A stretch of DNA of 64,000 nucleotides from Actinoplanes sp. DH11 (GTDB lineage: Bacteria > Actinomycetota > Actinomycetes > Mycobacteriales > Micromonosporaceae), in assembly GCF_020873875.1 (NCBI RefSeq), contig NZ_JAHWGU010000021.1:1-64000 (forward strand), in the 5' to 3' direction. Within the stretch, counting starts at the first letter, position 1; each line of letters begins with the position of its first letter. Of the stretch, positions 45,420 through 54,216 are shown one piece after another. The notes below the pieces were generated by a model, which saw nothing but the letters and a program-made list of their open reading frames with translations, was not told the DNA's origin and made no database searches. The translations under genes were made by a program, and so were the position numbers.

Positions 45420-46490
45420 GTGACGACTTCACCACTGGACCCCGCCGGCCTGCGTCAACGGGTCGACAAGGCCCTCGCCGGTTTCCTCGCCACACAGCGG
45501 GCCCGGCTGCTGGAGATCGACCCGGCGCTCGACGAGGTGGCCGGGACGGTGTCCGCCTTCGTGCTCGGCGGCGGCAAGCGGCTGCGCCCCGCCTTCGCGT
45601 ACTGGGGGTTCCGCGGTGCCGGCGGCGTCGACTCGGACGAGGTGGTCGCGGCGGTGAGCGCGCTGGAGCTGGTGCAGGCGAGCGCGCTGATCCACGACGA
45701 TCTGATGGACCGCTCGGACACCCGGCGCGGCGAGCCGTCGGTGCACCGGCGGTTCGAGGCGCTGCACGTCCGGTCCGGCTGGCGGGCCGGCGCGGCCGGG
45801 TTCGGTGACTCGGCGGCGGTGCTCCTCGGCGATCTGGCCCTGGTCTGGTCGGACGAGCTGCTGCACGGGTCGGGGCTGCCACTGACCGACCTGGCCCGGG
45901 CCCGCGCCGTCTTCGACCGGATGCGCACCGAGGTGACCGTCGGGCAGTACCTGGACGTGCTCACCCAGGCCACCGGCGACACCTCGCTGGAGCGGGCCGG
46001 CAAGGTGGCCCGGTTCAAGTCCGCGAAGTACACCGTCGAACGCCCGCTGCTGTTCGGCGCGGCTCTGGCCGGCGGCGGTCCCGAGGTCCACGCGGCGTAC
46101 ACCGCCTTCGGCCTGCCGCTCGGTGAGGCCTTCCAGCTGCGTGACGACGTGCTCGGCGTCTTCGGCGACCCGGAGGTCACCGGCAAACCGGCCGGTGACG
46201 ACCTGCGCGAGGGCAAGCGGACCTATCTGGTGGCGGCCGCGTTCGCCGCGCTGGCGGAGGGCAGCCGGGCCGAGCTGGACGCCGGCCTCGGCGACCCGGG
46301 CCTGGACGACGCCGGGGTTCGGCGGCTGCGCGAGATCATCCGAGGTTCGGGCGCGCTCGCCGCGACCGAGAGCCGGATCGACACGCTCACCGGCGAGGCG
46401 CTGGACGCGCTGAAGCAGGCCCCGATCGAGGACGAGGCCCGCAGCGTGCTGTACGCCCTGGCCGAGGCCGCCACCCGCCGTTCCGTCTGA
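45420..46490 (+). CDS. Polyprenyl (geranylgeranyl-type) diphosphate synthase
   Basis: 356 residues from GTG 45420. Overlapping GTG codons at 45414 and 45417 are alternatives. The first Asp-rich motif is LIHDDLMDRSDTRRG and the second FQLRDDVLGVFGD. LGGGKRLRPAF and GKPAGDDLREGKRTYL are typical of idsA/GGPP synthases of actinobacteria. It makes C15-C25 isoprenoid diphosphates, plausibly the GGPP for the carotenoids encoded at 29621-34192, though it is not beside them. Confidence 0.9.
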   Translation: MTTSPLDPAGLRQRVDKALAGFLATQRARLLEIDPALDEVAGTVSAFVLGGGKRLRPAFAYWGFRGAGGVDSDEVVAAVSALELVQASALIHDDLMDRSDTRRGEPSVHRRFEALHVRSGWRAGAAGFGDSAAVLLGDLALVWSDELLHGSGLPLTDLARARAVFDRMRTEVTVGQYLDVLTQATGDTSLERAGKVARFKSAKYTVERPLLFGAALAGGGPEVHAAYTAFGLPLGEAFQLRDDVLGVFGDPEVTGKPAGDDLREGKRTYLVAAAFAALAEGSRAELDAGLGDPGLDDAGVRRLREIIRGSGALAATESRIDTLTGEALDALKQAPIEDEARSVLYALAEAATRRSV

Positions 46491-46507
46491 CCGCCGGGCG
46501 GCGGCCG

Positions 46508-46858
46508 CTAGAAGCCGACCGCCTGCGCGCGGCGCTTGACCTCGCGCGCCAGATCGCCGCCGAGGGCCAGTGCCGCGCTGCCCCCGAGTTCCGCATCGGG
46601 CTCGTAGAGCCACCGAAGGGCCTCTTCGTCGTTGTACCCGGCGTCGTGCAGCAAGTTCAGGACGCCGGGCAGGTGCTTGAGAACAGTGGCGTTCGCCACC
46701 AGCTCGGCCGGCACCAGCCGGACGCCGTCCCGCCGGACGGCGAGCAGGGCTCCTTCTCGGATCATCTGGTGCACCTTGCTGATCGACAGGCCGAGCTTCT
46801 CGGCCAGGTCCGGCAGGGTGATCCATCCGGCCGGGCCGGCGGTTACGGGTTCGCTCAC
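46508..46858 (-). CDS. Rv2175c-family DNA-binding protein
   Basis: 116 residues from GTG 46858. The N-terminal helix-turn-helix (WITLPDLAEKLGLSISKVHQMIREGALLAV, quoted as LPDLAEKLGLSISKVHQM) and C-terminal LLHDAGYNDEEALRWLYEPD match mycobacterial Rv2175c, a DNA-binding substrate of the kinase PknL. Convergent to the prenyl synthase and divergent from a membrane protein gene. A Ser/Thr kinase follows 1 kb away, in keeping with the mycobacterial pairing. Binding site unknown. Confidence 0.88.
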   Translation of the reverse strand: MSEPVTAGPAGWITLPDLAEKLGLSISKVHQMIREGALLAVRRDGVRLVPAELVANATVLKHLPGVLNLLHDAGYNDEEALRWLYEPDAELGGSAALALGGDLAREVKRRAQAVGF

Positions 46859-46894
46859 TCGTACAGCGTGCCAGACCAGATCGGAGAACTGTTG

Positions 46895-47725
46895 ATGAGC
46901 CTGTGGCACAGGATTCGCGGCGAGGTGGCGGGAGCGTGGCGTTCGGTCGGCTACGACCTGGGCCGGCGGCCCGGCACGCCGCCGGGGAGCGGTGATCCCC
47001 GGCAGACGGGCGGCGCGGCGACCGGCGACCGGGACGTCACCTCGACGGGTCTGCACACCTTCCCGGGCTCGCTCGTCGACCTGCCCGCGGCGGCGCCCCG
47101 GACCGACGCCCGGCCCCCTAGGCGATTTGTCGCGGTTACGGCGTTCTGTGTGCTCGCCCTGTCCGGTGCCGGTGGGTCGTACCTCGTCGCCACCACCATC
47201 TTCAGCGTGCCGCGCGGCGTGGTCCCCCAGGCGCCGCCGCAAGCGGCGGTCGAGCGCCCGATCCCGGTGGATGGCACCGCTGGTGGCGAGGCGGGCATGG
47301 GTACGGTCCCGCCGAAGCCCACCCGGTCCCGGACCCGCCCGGCCGACCCCACCGGCCCGGCCGGTCCCAGCGCCGGCACCGCGGCACCCGGCACCCGGAC
47401 GTCCACCGTTCCGCCGGTGAGAGCCGCCTCCGGCGAACCGCCGGTACCGGCCACCGAGCGCCGGCCCCGGCCGCGGACGGTGGCACCGGAGAAGACCCGG
47501 CAGGCGAACCCGACGCCGTGCGACTGCCGTACCCCGCCGGTGCCGACGCCGACCGGACCCGCACCGGCGCCGGCGATCTCGGTCTCCCCCTCGGCCGGCC
47601 AGCCGTCCGGGACCCCGGGTGACACCGGCCGGCCGCAGCCGTCCGGCTCGGCCTCACCGGCGCCGCAGGGCAGCGCGAGCGGCGACAGCACCGGCCACCG
47701 TCACCGCCGCGCACACCGGAGTTAG
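46895..47725 (+). CDS. Proline-rich single-pass membrane protein of unknown function
   Basis: 276 residues from ATG 46895, with GGAGAA seven bases upstream. About 80 cytosolic residues precede one transmembrane segment (VAVTAFCVLALSGAGGSYLV, about 78-98). The extracellular part is almost wholly Pro/Thr/Ser/Ala/Gly-rich with a CDC motif near residue 210 and a basic HRHRRAHR end. No family is recognised. Position between Rv2175c and a PASTA kinase hints at a wall- or kinase-linked role, but nothing in the sequence proves it. Confidence 0.7.
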   Translation: MSLWHRIRGEVAGAWRSVGYDLGRRPGTPPGSGDPRQTGGAATGDRDVTSTGLHTFPGSLVDLPAAAPRTDARPPRRFVAVTAFCVLALSGAGGSYLVATTIFSVPRGVVPQAPPQAAVERPIPVDGTAGGEAGMGTVPPKPTRSRTRPADPTGPAGPSAGTAAPGTRTSTVPPVRAASGEPPVPATERRPRPRTVAPEKTRQANPTPCDCRTPPVPTPTGPAPAPAISVSPSAGQPSGTPGDTGRPQPSGSASPAPQGSASGDSTGHRHRRAHRS

Positions 47726-47867
47726 CCGGACAAATCATGTCTTGGCTGCTGGCGGCGGACGAGCGGGAGCAAGTTGTGGCAGGTCATGGCGAGTTCAGGT
47801 ACCCGTTTGGACTCAGCTGTGACATCCTGGTCCACCCTCACGGGAAAGACACATACACTTCACGCCG

Positions 47868-49862
47868 ATGGACACCACAGTCGCCGATACGTTGATCGGC
47901 ACAACGATTGACGGGCGCTACCGGATTACCGGTCGCGTCGCCCGCGGTGGCATGGCGACCGTCTACCGGGCCACCGACGAACGTCTCGGGCGCGACGTCG
48001 CCTTGAAGATCATCCACCCGTCGCAGGCCACGAACGTCCACTTCGTCGACAGGTTCACCGACGAGGCCAAGACGATCGCCCGCCTCTCCCACCCCAATGT
48101 CGTCGCGGTCTACGACCAGGGCCGCCATCAGGGTCTCCCCTACCTGGTGATGGAGTTCGTGCAGGGGCGCACCCTGCGCGACCTGCTCAGCCAGCGCGTC
48201 AAGCTGACCCCGGTCGAGGCGCTCGCGATCCTCGAGCAGATGCTCGCCGCGATCGCCGCCGCCCACCGCGCCGGCCTGGTGCACCGTGACGTCAAGCCGG
48301 AGAACGTGCTCGTCGCCGAGGCACCCAGCGGCGGCACCGCCGACCTGGTCGACGCCGTGGTCAAGGTCGCCGACTTCGGTCTGGCCCGGGCCATCGAGGC
48401 AAGCACGGTGGACGATTCGGGCCAGCTGATGGCCACCGTGGCGTACGTCGCACCGGAGCTCGTGCAGACCGGTCAGGCCGACGCCCGCACCGACGTCTAC
48501 TCGGCCGGCATCGTGCTCTTCGAGATGCTCACCGGCCGGGTGCCGTTCGACGGTGCCGAGCCGGTCGAGGTGGCCTGGCAGCACGTGGACAACGACGTGC
48601 CCGCCCCGTCCACCGTCACGCCGGGCCTGCCGGTCGCTCTCGACAAGCTCGTCGCCCGGGCCACCCGGCGCGATCCGGGCGCCCGGCCCACCGACGCCGG
48701 CGCCCTGCTGAACGAGGTGCAGGCGGTCCGTGACGGTCTCGGCGCGGCGAACGTGGAGACCGCGCTGCTGCGTCAGGTGCCGCCCCGCCCCGGCATGTCG
48801 GACGCCACCACGATCGTCCCGGCCGTGCCGGCCCGGCCCGCCGACGCGACAGCCGTGGTGCCGCCGGTGCCCGCCGGGTCGTACCATCAGGCCTCGCACC
48901 GCCCCGCCTGGGCCCGCCTGCCGGAGCAGGCAGGTGCGCGCACCGCGCCGCACCGCCGCTCCGCCGAGCCTTCCGGCGGCTTCTTCGCCGACCGCCGCCG
49001 CGTCGTGCTGGGCGCGCTCATCGCGGTGATGGCCCTGGTCATCATCGGCAGCACCTGGTGGGTCACCGCCGGTCGCTACGACGAGGCGCCCACCCTGCTC
49101 AACATGCCGCAGGCCGACGCGATCGCGCACGCCGAGTCCAAGGGCTTCAAGACCGTCATCGGCGACGGCAAGTACGACGACCGCGTCCCGAAGGACTCGG
49201 TCGTCGCGCAGAGCCCGGCCGCCCAGGAGAAGATGATCAAGGGTGAGACGATCACCCTGAGCCTCTCCCTCGGCCCCGAGGTGTACCCGGTGCCCGACCT
49301 GGTCGGCGTCGAGCTGGCCGCCGCCAAGGGCGAGCTGGAGAGCCTCGGCGTCAAGGTCAAGGAAGGCCGGGCGCAGTACAGCGACACCGCGCCCGAGGGC
49401 GTCGTGCTCTCCACCGCCCCCAAGGCCGGTGAGCAGGTGAAACCGGGCGACACCGTCACCCTGGTGCTGAGCCGTGGCCAGGCCCCGATCACCATCCCCG
49501 ACCTGACCGGCAAGAACATCAACGAGGCGAGCACCATCCTGGCGCAGGAGGGCCTGACCGGCGCCGAGCGTTACAAGGAGAGCGACCAGCCGGCCGACAC
49601 GGTCATCGGCCAGTCGCCGAAACCGGGCACCGGCGTGGAGAAGGGCGCCGAGGTCACCCTCGACGTCAGCAAGGGCCCGCCGCTGGTCACCGTGCCGGAC
49701 CTGACCGGCCAGCCCTGCCAGCAGGCCCAGGCGACCCTCCAGCAGCTGGGTCTCCAGGTGCAGATCAACCTCGACCCCAACGGTACGGTCCGCGGCCAGA
49801 ACCCCGGTGGCAACACCCAGGTCCAGCCGCAGAGTCTGGTGCAGCTCCAGTGCTTCTTCTAG
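47868..49862 (+). CDS. Transmembrane Ser/Thr protein kinase with PASTA domains
   Basis: 664 residues. The kinase domain (about 17-280) has the Gly-rich loop ARGGMATVYRA, Lys47 (VALKII), HRDVKPENVLV (Asp141) and DFGLA. A juxtamembrane linker rich in Pro/Ala is followed by one transmembrane helix (about 382-402) and four PASTA repeats (about 405-664), which bind uncross-linked peptidoglycan in homologues such as PknB. Synteny with Rv2175c suggests a PknL-position kinase, but PknL lacks PASTA. TACACT eight bases before ATG 47868 may be a leaderless -10 box. Confidence 0.93.
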   Translation: MDTTVADTLIGTTIDGRYRITGRVARGGMATVYRATDERLGRDVALKIIHPSQATNVHFVDRFTDEAKTIARLSHPNVVAVYDQGRHQGLPYLVMEFVQGRTLRDLLSQRVKLTPVEALAILEQMLAAIAAAHRAGLVHRDVKPENVLVAEAPSGGTADLVDAVVKVADFGLARAIEASTVDDSGQLMATVAYVAPELVQTGQADARTDVYSAGIVLFEMLTGRVPFDGAEPVEVAWQHVDNDVPAPSTVTPGLPVALDKLVARATRRDPGARPTDAGALLNEVQAVRDGLGAANVETALLRQVPPRPGMSDATTIVPAVPARPADATAVVPPVPAGSYHQASHRPAWARLPEQAGARTAPHRRSAEPSGGFFADRRRVVLGALIAVMALVIIGSTWWVTAGRYDEAPTLLNMPQADAIAHAESKGFKTVIGDGKYDDRVPKDSVVAQSPAAQEKMIKGETITLSLSLGPEVYPVPDLVGVELAAAKGELESLGVKVKEGRAQYSDTAPEGVVLSTAPKAGEQVKPGDTVTLVLSRGQAPITIPDLTGKNINEASTILAQEGLTGAERYKESDQPADTVIGQSPKPGTGVEKGAEVTLDVSKGPPLVTVPDLTGQPCQQAQATLQQLGLQVQINLDPNGTVRGQNPGGNTQVQPQSLVQLQCFF

Positions 49863-50725
49863 ATCGACGGATCGGTTCGCACACCAAGACGTCGGGCGGG
49901 CTCGCGAAAGCGGCTCTGCCCTACGTCGACGCCGCGGGTTCGGAGACGTTGCAGGTCTACGTCTCCAACTCGCGGGGCTGGGCCCTGCCGCCCGGCGACC
50001 CGAAACAGGACACGCTGTTCCGTGACGGGTGCGGCGAACGCGGCGTCCCGGCGTACATCCATGCCTCCCTGCTGGTGAACCTGGGCTCGCCCACCACGCT
50101 GACCGTGGAACGCTCGGTGGCGACGCTGGAACACGCGCTGCTGCGCGGCAAGGCGATCGGCGCGACGGCCGTGGTCTACCACGCCGGCAGCTCGGTCGAC
50201 GAGGCGCACACCGAGAAGGCCATGCACCAGCTGCACGAGTCGCTGCTGCCGCTGCTCGACCGGGCGGCGGCCGAGGGGCTGCCGAGGCTGCTCGTCGAGC
50301 CGAGCGCCGGCGGCGGGCGCAGCCTGGCATCGAAGGTGCAGGACCTGGAGGCCTACCTGGCGGCGGTCGAGCAGCACCCGTGGCTGGGTGTCTGCTTCGA
50401 CACCTGCCACGCGTGGGCGGCCGGGCACGACCTGGCCACCCCGGGCGGCATGACGGAGACGCTCGACGCCCTGGTCGCCGCGACCGGCCCGGGCCGGCTG
50501 CAACTGATCCACGCGAACGACTCGAAGGACGCCTGCGGCTCCACCCGGGACCGGCACGAGACGATCGGCAAGGGCACCATCGGCGCGGCACCGTTCGCCG
50601 AGCTCTTCAGCCACCCGGCCACCGCCGGCGTCCCCGTCATCGTGGAGACCCCGACCGTGGAGCACGAGGGCCACGCCGCCGACATCGCCCTGCTCAAGTC
50701 CCTGCGCGACACCCCGGCGGCGTAG
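49850..50725 (+). CDS. nfo: Deoxyribonuclease IV (apurinic/apyrimidinic endonuclease)
   Basis: 291 residues if started at GTG 49850, which overlaps the kinase stop. AP endonuclease family 2 landmarks: RRIGSHTKTSGGL, HASLLVNLGSP, VYHAGSSVD, LVEPSAGGG, GVCFDTCHAWAAGHD, LIHANDSKDACGS, HETIGKGTIG and IVETPT, covering the His/Glu/Asp zinc ligands. It cuts 5' to abasic sites in base-excision repair. It may be co-transcribed with the kinase gene. Confidence 0.93.
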   Translation: MLLLDRRIGSHTKTSGGLAKAALPYVDAAGSETLQVYVSNSRGWALPPGDPKQDTLFRDGCGERGVPAYIHASLLVNLGSPTTLTVERSVATLEHALLRGKAIGATAVVYHAGSSVDEAHTEKAMHQLHESLLPLLDRAAAEGLPRLLVEPSAGGGRSLASKVQDLEAYLAAVEQHPWLGVCFDTCHAWAAGHDLATPGGMTETLDALVAATGPGRLQLIHANDSKDACGSTRDRHETIGKGTIGAAPFAELFSHPATAGVPVIVETPTVEHEGHAADIALLKSLRDTPAA

Positions 50726-50734
50726 CAGCCGGCG

Positions 50735-51643
50735 CTAGTTGTCGGTGTAACTGAAGGTCGCGGCGGCGGTGAACCGGCTCGGGGTGCCGCTGCCCGACGT
50801 GAAGGTCACCGCCACCGGACCGGCCTCGTCGGACGCCGGCACGACGCAGACGAAGGACGGGCTCAGGGTGCTGCCCTGCCGGGTGCACTCGGCAGGGTTG
50901 TCCCCGAACCGGAAATCGGACGCCTCGGCGATGTTCGCGCCGGCCGCCCGGATCGTGGCCCGTACCCCGCCGGCCACGGTGGCGGTCTTCACCGACAGGC
51001 TTGTCACGACCGGGGCCAGCGTGATGGTGGCCGGTTCGCCCGCGACCGTGTCGTGCAGCACGGAGACCTGCGCGGAGTCCGCGGCGGTGGCCGGCACGGT
51101 GATCTTCAGCCGGTTCTCGTCGACGTGGAGCGCCGAGATCCGCCGGTTGTTGAACAGCACCGAGACGGCCTCCTTGCCGAAATCCTTGGCGGTCGCGCCG
51201 AGCGTGCCGCCGGTGACGGTCAGGATCACCGGGCCGCCACTGGCCTTGGCCACCGGGTTCGCCGACGTGTCGATGCCGAGCGGGGTCCGGTAGGTGACGA
51301 CACTGCGGGTGCCGGCGGGACTCTCGCCACCGGCAGCGGTGACGGTCACCGGCGCGGCGCCGCTGCTGCCTTCCGGCACCACCGCCGTGATCCTGGTGAT
51401 CGAGGTGACGGTGTACGAGGTGGCCGCCGCGCCGCCGAACGTGACCGCGGTGACCTCGGTGAAGTTGCGGCCGGTGATGGTGACCGTGGTGCCACCGGCG
51501 GTACTGACCTTGGCCGGGGTGATCCCGGAGACAGCCGGCAGCGGCGGCGCGGCAGCCCGGACGGCGCCGGCGGCCGCACCGGCCCCGGCGATCACGAAGA
51601 CGCCTGCCGCGACGGCGGCCGAGCTGCGGAGCATGGCGGACAT
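50735..51643 (-). CDS. Secreted IPT/TIG-domain protein (3 modules)
   Basis: 302 residues with a signal peptide (about 1-30). Three beta-sandwich modules of IPT/TIG type follow: PAVSGITPAKVSTAGGTTVT, a middle variant beginning TPLGIDTSANPVAKASGG, and APVVTSLSVKTATVAGG. Module boundaries were judged by eye. Such proteins are extracellular and often bind surfaces or polysaccharides. The upstream gene on the same strand is a larger paralogue, and the two are separated by ten bases. Function unknown. Confidence 0.85.
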   Translation of the reverse strand: MSAMLRSSAAVAAGVFVIAGAGAAAGAVRAAAPPLPAVSGITPAKVSTAGGTTVTITGRNFTEVTAVTFGGAAATSYTVTSITRITAVVPEGSSGAAPVTVTAAGGESPAGTRSVVTYRTPLGIDTSANPVAKASGGPVILTVTGGTLGATAKDFGKEAVSVLFNNRRISALHVDENRLKITVPATAADSAQVSVLHDTVAGEPATITLAPVVTSLSVKTATVAGGVRATIRAAGANIAEASDFRFGDNPAECTRQGSTLSPSFVCVVPASDEAGPVAVTFTSGSGTPSRFTAAATFSYTDN

Positions 51644-51653
51644 GGTGGCTCCC

Positions 51654-53156
51654 TCAGTCGAGGTCGGTGTAGGCGAAGGTGGCGGCGGCGGTGAAGCGGC
51701 TCGGTTCCCCGGCGGCCGAGGTGAAACTCACCGCCACCGGGCCGGCCGCGGTGGTGGCCGGGACGGTGCAGATGTGGACCGTCGGCTTCTGGGCGGTGCA
51801 GGTGGCCGGGTTGGCGCCGAACATGAAGCCGGTGGGCTCACCGGTGCCGGCCACGGTGACCTTCACCGTCTTCCCGCCGGCCACGGTGCCGACGGCCGGC
51901 GAGAGCGCCGTCACCACCGGCGCCACCGGGAACGTGACCACCGGGCCGGCGAGGGTGTCCTGCACCAGCTGCAGGTCCGCGGTCGCGGTGGTCATCGCGG
52001 GCAGGGTCACCCGCAGGTGGGTGGCGTCGACGTAGGCGGTGGTCAGCTTCCGGGTGCCCATCCGGACCGAGATCCTCTCGGCGGTGAACGCCTTGGCGTC
52101 GGCGCCCAGGGTGCCGCCGGTGACCGCCAGGACGTGCTGGCCGCCGCCGGCCCGGACGAATTGCCGGCCGTCGGCGGTGTCCAGGCCGAGCGGTCCCCGA
52201 TAGCTGACCCGGGCCACGTCGGACGCCGGACTTGTCCCACCGGCCGCCGTGACCCGGACCGCGGCGTAACCGGCGGCACCGGGCGGTGCCACGGCGTTGA
52301 TCTGGGTCGCCGACACCACCGTGAACGAGGCCGCCGGGGTGTCACCGAAGGCGACCGCGGACGGGTCCGCCGGGTCCACGCCGAGGAAACCGGCACCGGT
52401 GATCTGCACGGTGGCGCCGCCGGCCGTCTCGATCCTGGCCGGTGCGACCCGGGTGACCGACGGGAGGTAGTTGACCGTGCCGGTCGACTCGGGGCCGGCC
52501 AGCCCGTCCTGGGCGAGCACGATCGGGACGGCGGCGGCCCGGGTTGTCGCCGGTACGGTGATCCGGACGTGCTCCGGGTCCACCCAGGCGACGGTCGCGG
52601 TGGTCCCGCCGACCTTGGCGGTGATCTTCATGGCCCGGAACTCGGCGGCCGTCGCGCCCGCGGTGCCGCCGGTGACGGCGACGACGATCGAGGTGCCCCC
52701 GGCGGCGCCGGCCTCGACGCTGTCGAACTCGACGCCCAGCGGGGTCCGGTACCTGAAGTCCACGGTCGCGGTCCCGGCGCCGTAGATGCTCTTCACCCGG
52801 ACGGCAGCGGCACCGTTCGCGCCGGGCGGGCTGATCGCCAGCAGCTCGACGTCCGACACGATCACGAATCGGGTCGCCGGGACGGCACCGAACATCACCG
52901 CCTCGGGGTCGTCGCGGCTCAGCTCGCTGAGGTTCCGGCCGCGCACCGTGACGGCGGTGCCGCCGGTGACCGGGCCGGAGTCGGGCTCGAGGCGCGCGAC
53001 CACGGGAAGGTAGTCGGCTGCGGTCCGGGTCCGTGCGGATCCGGGGGCGCCGCCCGCGGCGAGGACCGTGCCGGGGTGCACGACCACCACGGCGAGCCCG
53101 GCGACCACGGCGGTGGCGAGTGCGGTGGCCCGGCGGGCCCGTGTGCGGTAGCTCAC
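51654..53156 (-). CDS. Secreted IPT/TIG-domain protein (5 modules)
   Basis: 500 residues with a signal peptide (about 1-33) and five IPT/TIG-like modules. The last three match those of the 302-residue paralogue downstream in order and C-terminal ending (SRFTAAATFAYTD). Probably a surface or exported adhesin-like protein. A single promoter upstream of 53156 likely serves both genes. Confidence 0.85.
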   Translation of the reverse strand: MSYRTRARRATALATAVVAGLAVVVVHPGTVLAAGGAPGSARTRTAADYLPVVARLEPDSGPVTGGTAVTVRGRNLSELSRDDPEAVMFGAVPATRFVIVSDVELLAISPPGANGAAAVRVKSIYGAGTATVDFRYRTPLGVEFDSVEAGAAGGTSIVVAVTGGTAGATAAEFRAMKITAKVGGTTATVAWVDPEHVRITVPATTRAAAVPIVLAQDGLAGPESTGTVNYLPSVTRVAPARIETAGGATVQITGAGFLGVDPADPSAVAFGDTPAASFTVVSATQINAVAPPGAAGYAAVRVTAAGGTSPASDVARVSYRGPLGLDTADGRQFVRAGGGQHVLAVTGGTLGADAKAFTAERISVRMGTRKLTTAYVDATHLRVTLPAMTTATADLQLVQDTLAGPVVTFPVAPVVTALSPAVGTVAGGKTVKVTVAGTGEPTGFMFGANPATCTAQKPTVHICTVPATTAAGPVAVSFTSAAGEPSRFTAAATFAYTDLD

Positions 53157-53196
53157 GAAGCTCTTATCGGCCGCCGGGCCGCCGTCTTTCGCGGAA

Positions 53197-54216
53197 TCAG
53201 CCGAGCAGCGTGCTCAGCACCTCGATCGCGTGATCCACCGCGGCGTCGTCCAGGTCGAGGTGGGTGACCACCCGCGCGGTCCGCGGCAGCATGGCGGCGA
53301 TCAGCACGCCCCGCTTGGCGGCCTCTGCGGCAAGCGTCGGCGCGTCCAGGGCCGACTTCGACAGATCCAGGGGTACGAGGTTCGTCCGCACCCGGCCCGG
53401 CTCCACCACCCCGAACGGGGCGAGTGCCTCGGCGATCCGGTACGCCCGGTCGTGGTCCTCGGCGAGCCGCTGGATGTGGTGGTCCAGCGCGTACCGCCCG
53501 GCGGCCGCGAGGATGCCGACCTGGCGCATCCCGCCGCCCATCCGCTTGCGCAGGGCCCGCGCCCGGGCGATCCGCTCGCGACTGCCCACGACGAGGGAGC
53601 CGACCGGCGCGCCCAGGCCCTTGGAGAGGCAGACCGAGAGGGTGTCGAAGAGGGCACCGTACTCGGCGAGCGGCACGCCGTCGGCGACGTGCGCGTGCCA
53701 GATCCGGGCGCCGTCGCAGTGCAGGGCGACCCCGTGCGCGTCGGCCACGGCTCGCAGGTCCGCCAGGACCGAGAGCGGCACCACACCGCCGCCGCCGAGG
53801 TTGTGGGTCTGCTCCACGGCGATCGCCGACGTCGGGACCGAGGGGTAGCCGGCCGGCCGGATCATCGCGGCGATCCGCTCGGCGTCCAGCAGGGCGCCGT
53901 CGGAACCCCAGGTGCGGGTGGAGATGCCTCCGAGCACCGCGGCGGCGCCGAGTTCGTAGGTCACCACGTGCGCGTCGGCGCCGGCCAGCAGCTCGCCGCC
54001 GGGCGGGACGACGAGTTGCAGGGCGATCTGGTTGGCCATCGTGCCTGACGGGGCGAACAGGGCCGCCTCGTGCCCGAAGAGCGCCGCGACGTGGTTCTCC
54101 AGCGCGTTGACGGTCGGGTCGTCACCGAAGACGTCGTCGCCGACGGCCGCGGTCGCCATCGCCTCGCGCATCCCGGCGGTGGGCCGGGTGACGGTGTCCG
54201 AGCGCAGGTCAGCCAC
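53197..54216 (-). CDS. ltaE: Low-specificity L-threonine aldolase
   Basis: 339-residue PLP enzyme that splits L-threonine to glycine and acetaldehyde. Landmarks are LRSDTVTRPTAGMREAM at the N-terminus, DDVFGDDPTVNALE, EQTHNLGGGGVV, LHCDGARIWHAHVA and the PLP lysine region VCLSKGLGAPVGS. The start overlaps the aroG stop by eight bases, so the two form a unit, perhaps supplying glycine or tuning amino-acid flow. Stereospecificity is not predictable. Confidence 0.93.
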   Translation of the reverse strand: MADLRSDTVTRPTAGMREAMATAAVGDDVFGDDPTVNALENHVAALFGHEAALFAPSGTMANQIALQLVVPPGGELLAGADAHVVTYELGAAAVLGGISTRTWGSDGALLDAERIAAMIRPAGYPSVPTSAIAVEQTHNLGGGGVVPLSVLADLRAVADAHGVALHCDGARIWHAHVADGVPLAEYGALFDTLSVCLSKGLGAPVGSLVVGSRERIARARALRKRMGGGMRQVGILAAAGRYALDHHIQRLAEDHDRAYRIAEALAPFGVVEPGRVRTNLVPLDLSKSALDAPTLAAEAAKRGVLIAAMLPRTARVVTHLDLDDAAVDHAIEVLSTLLG

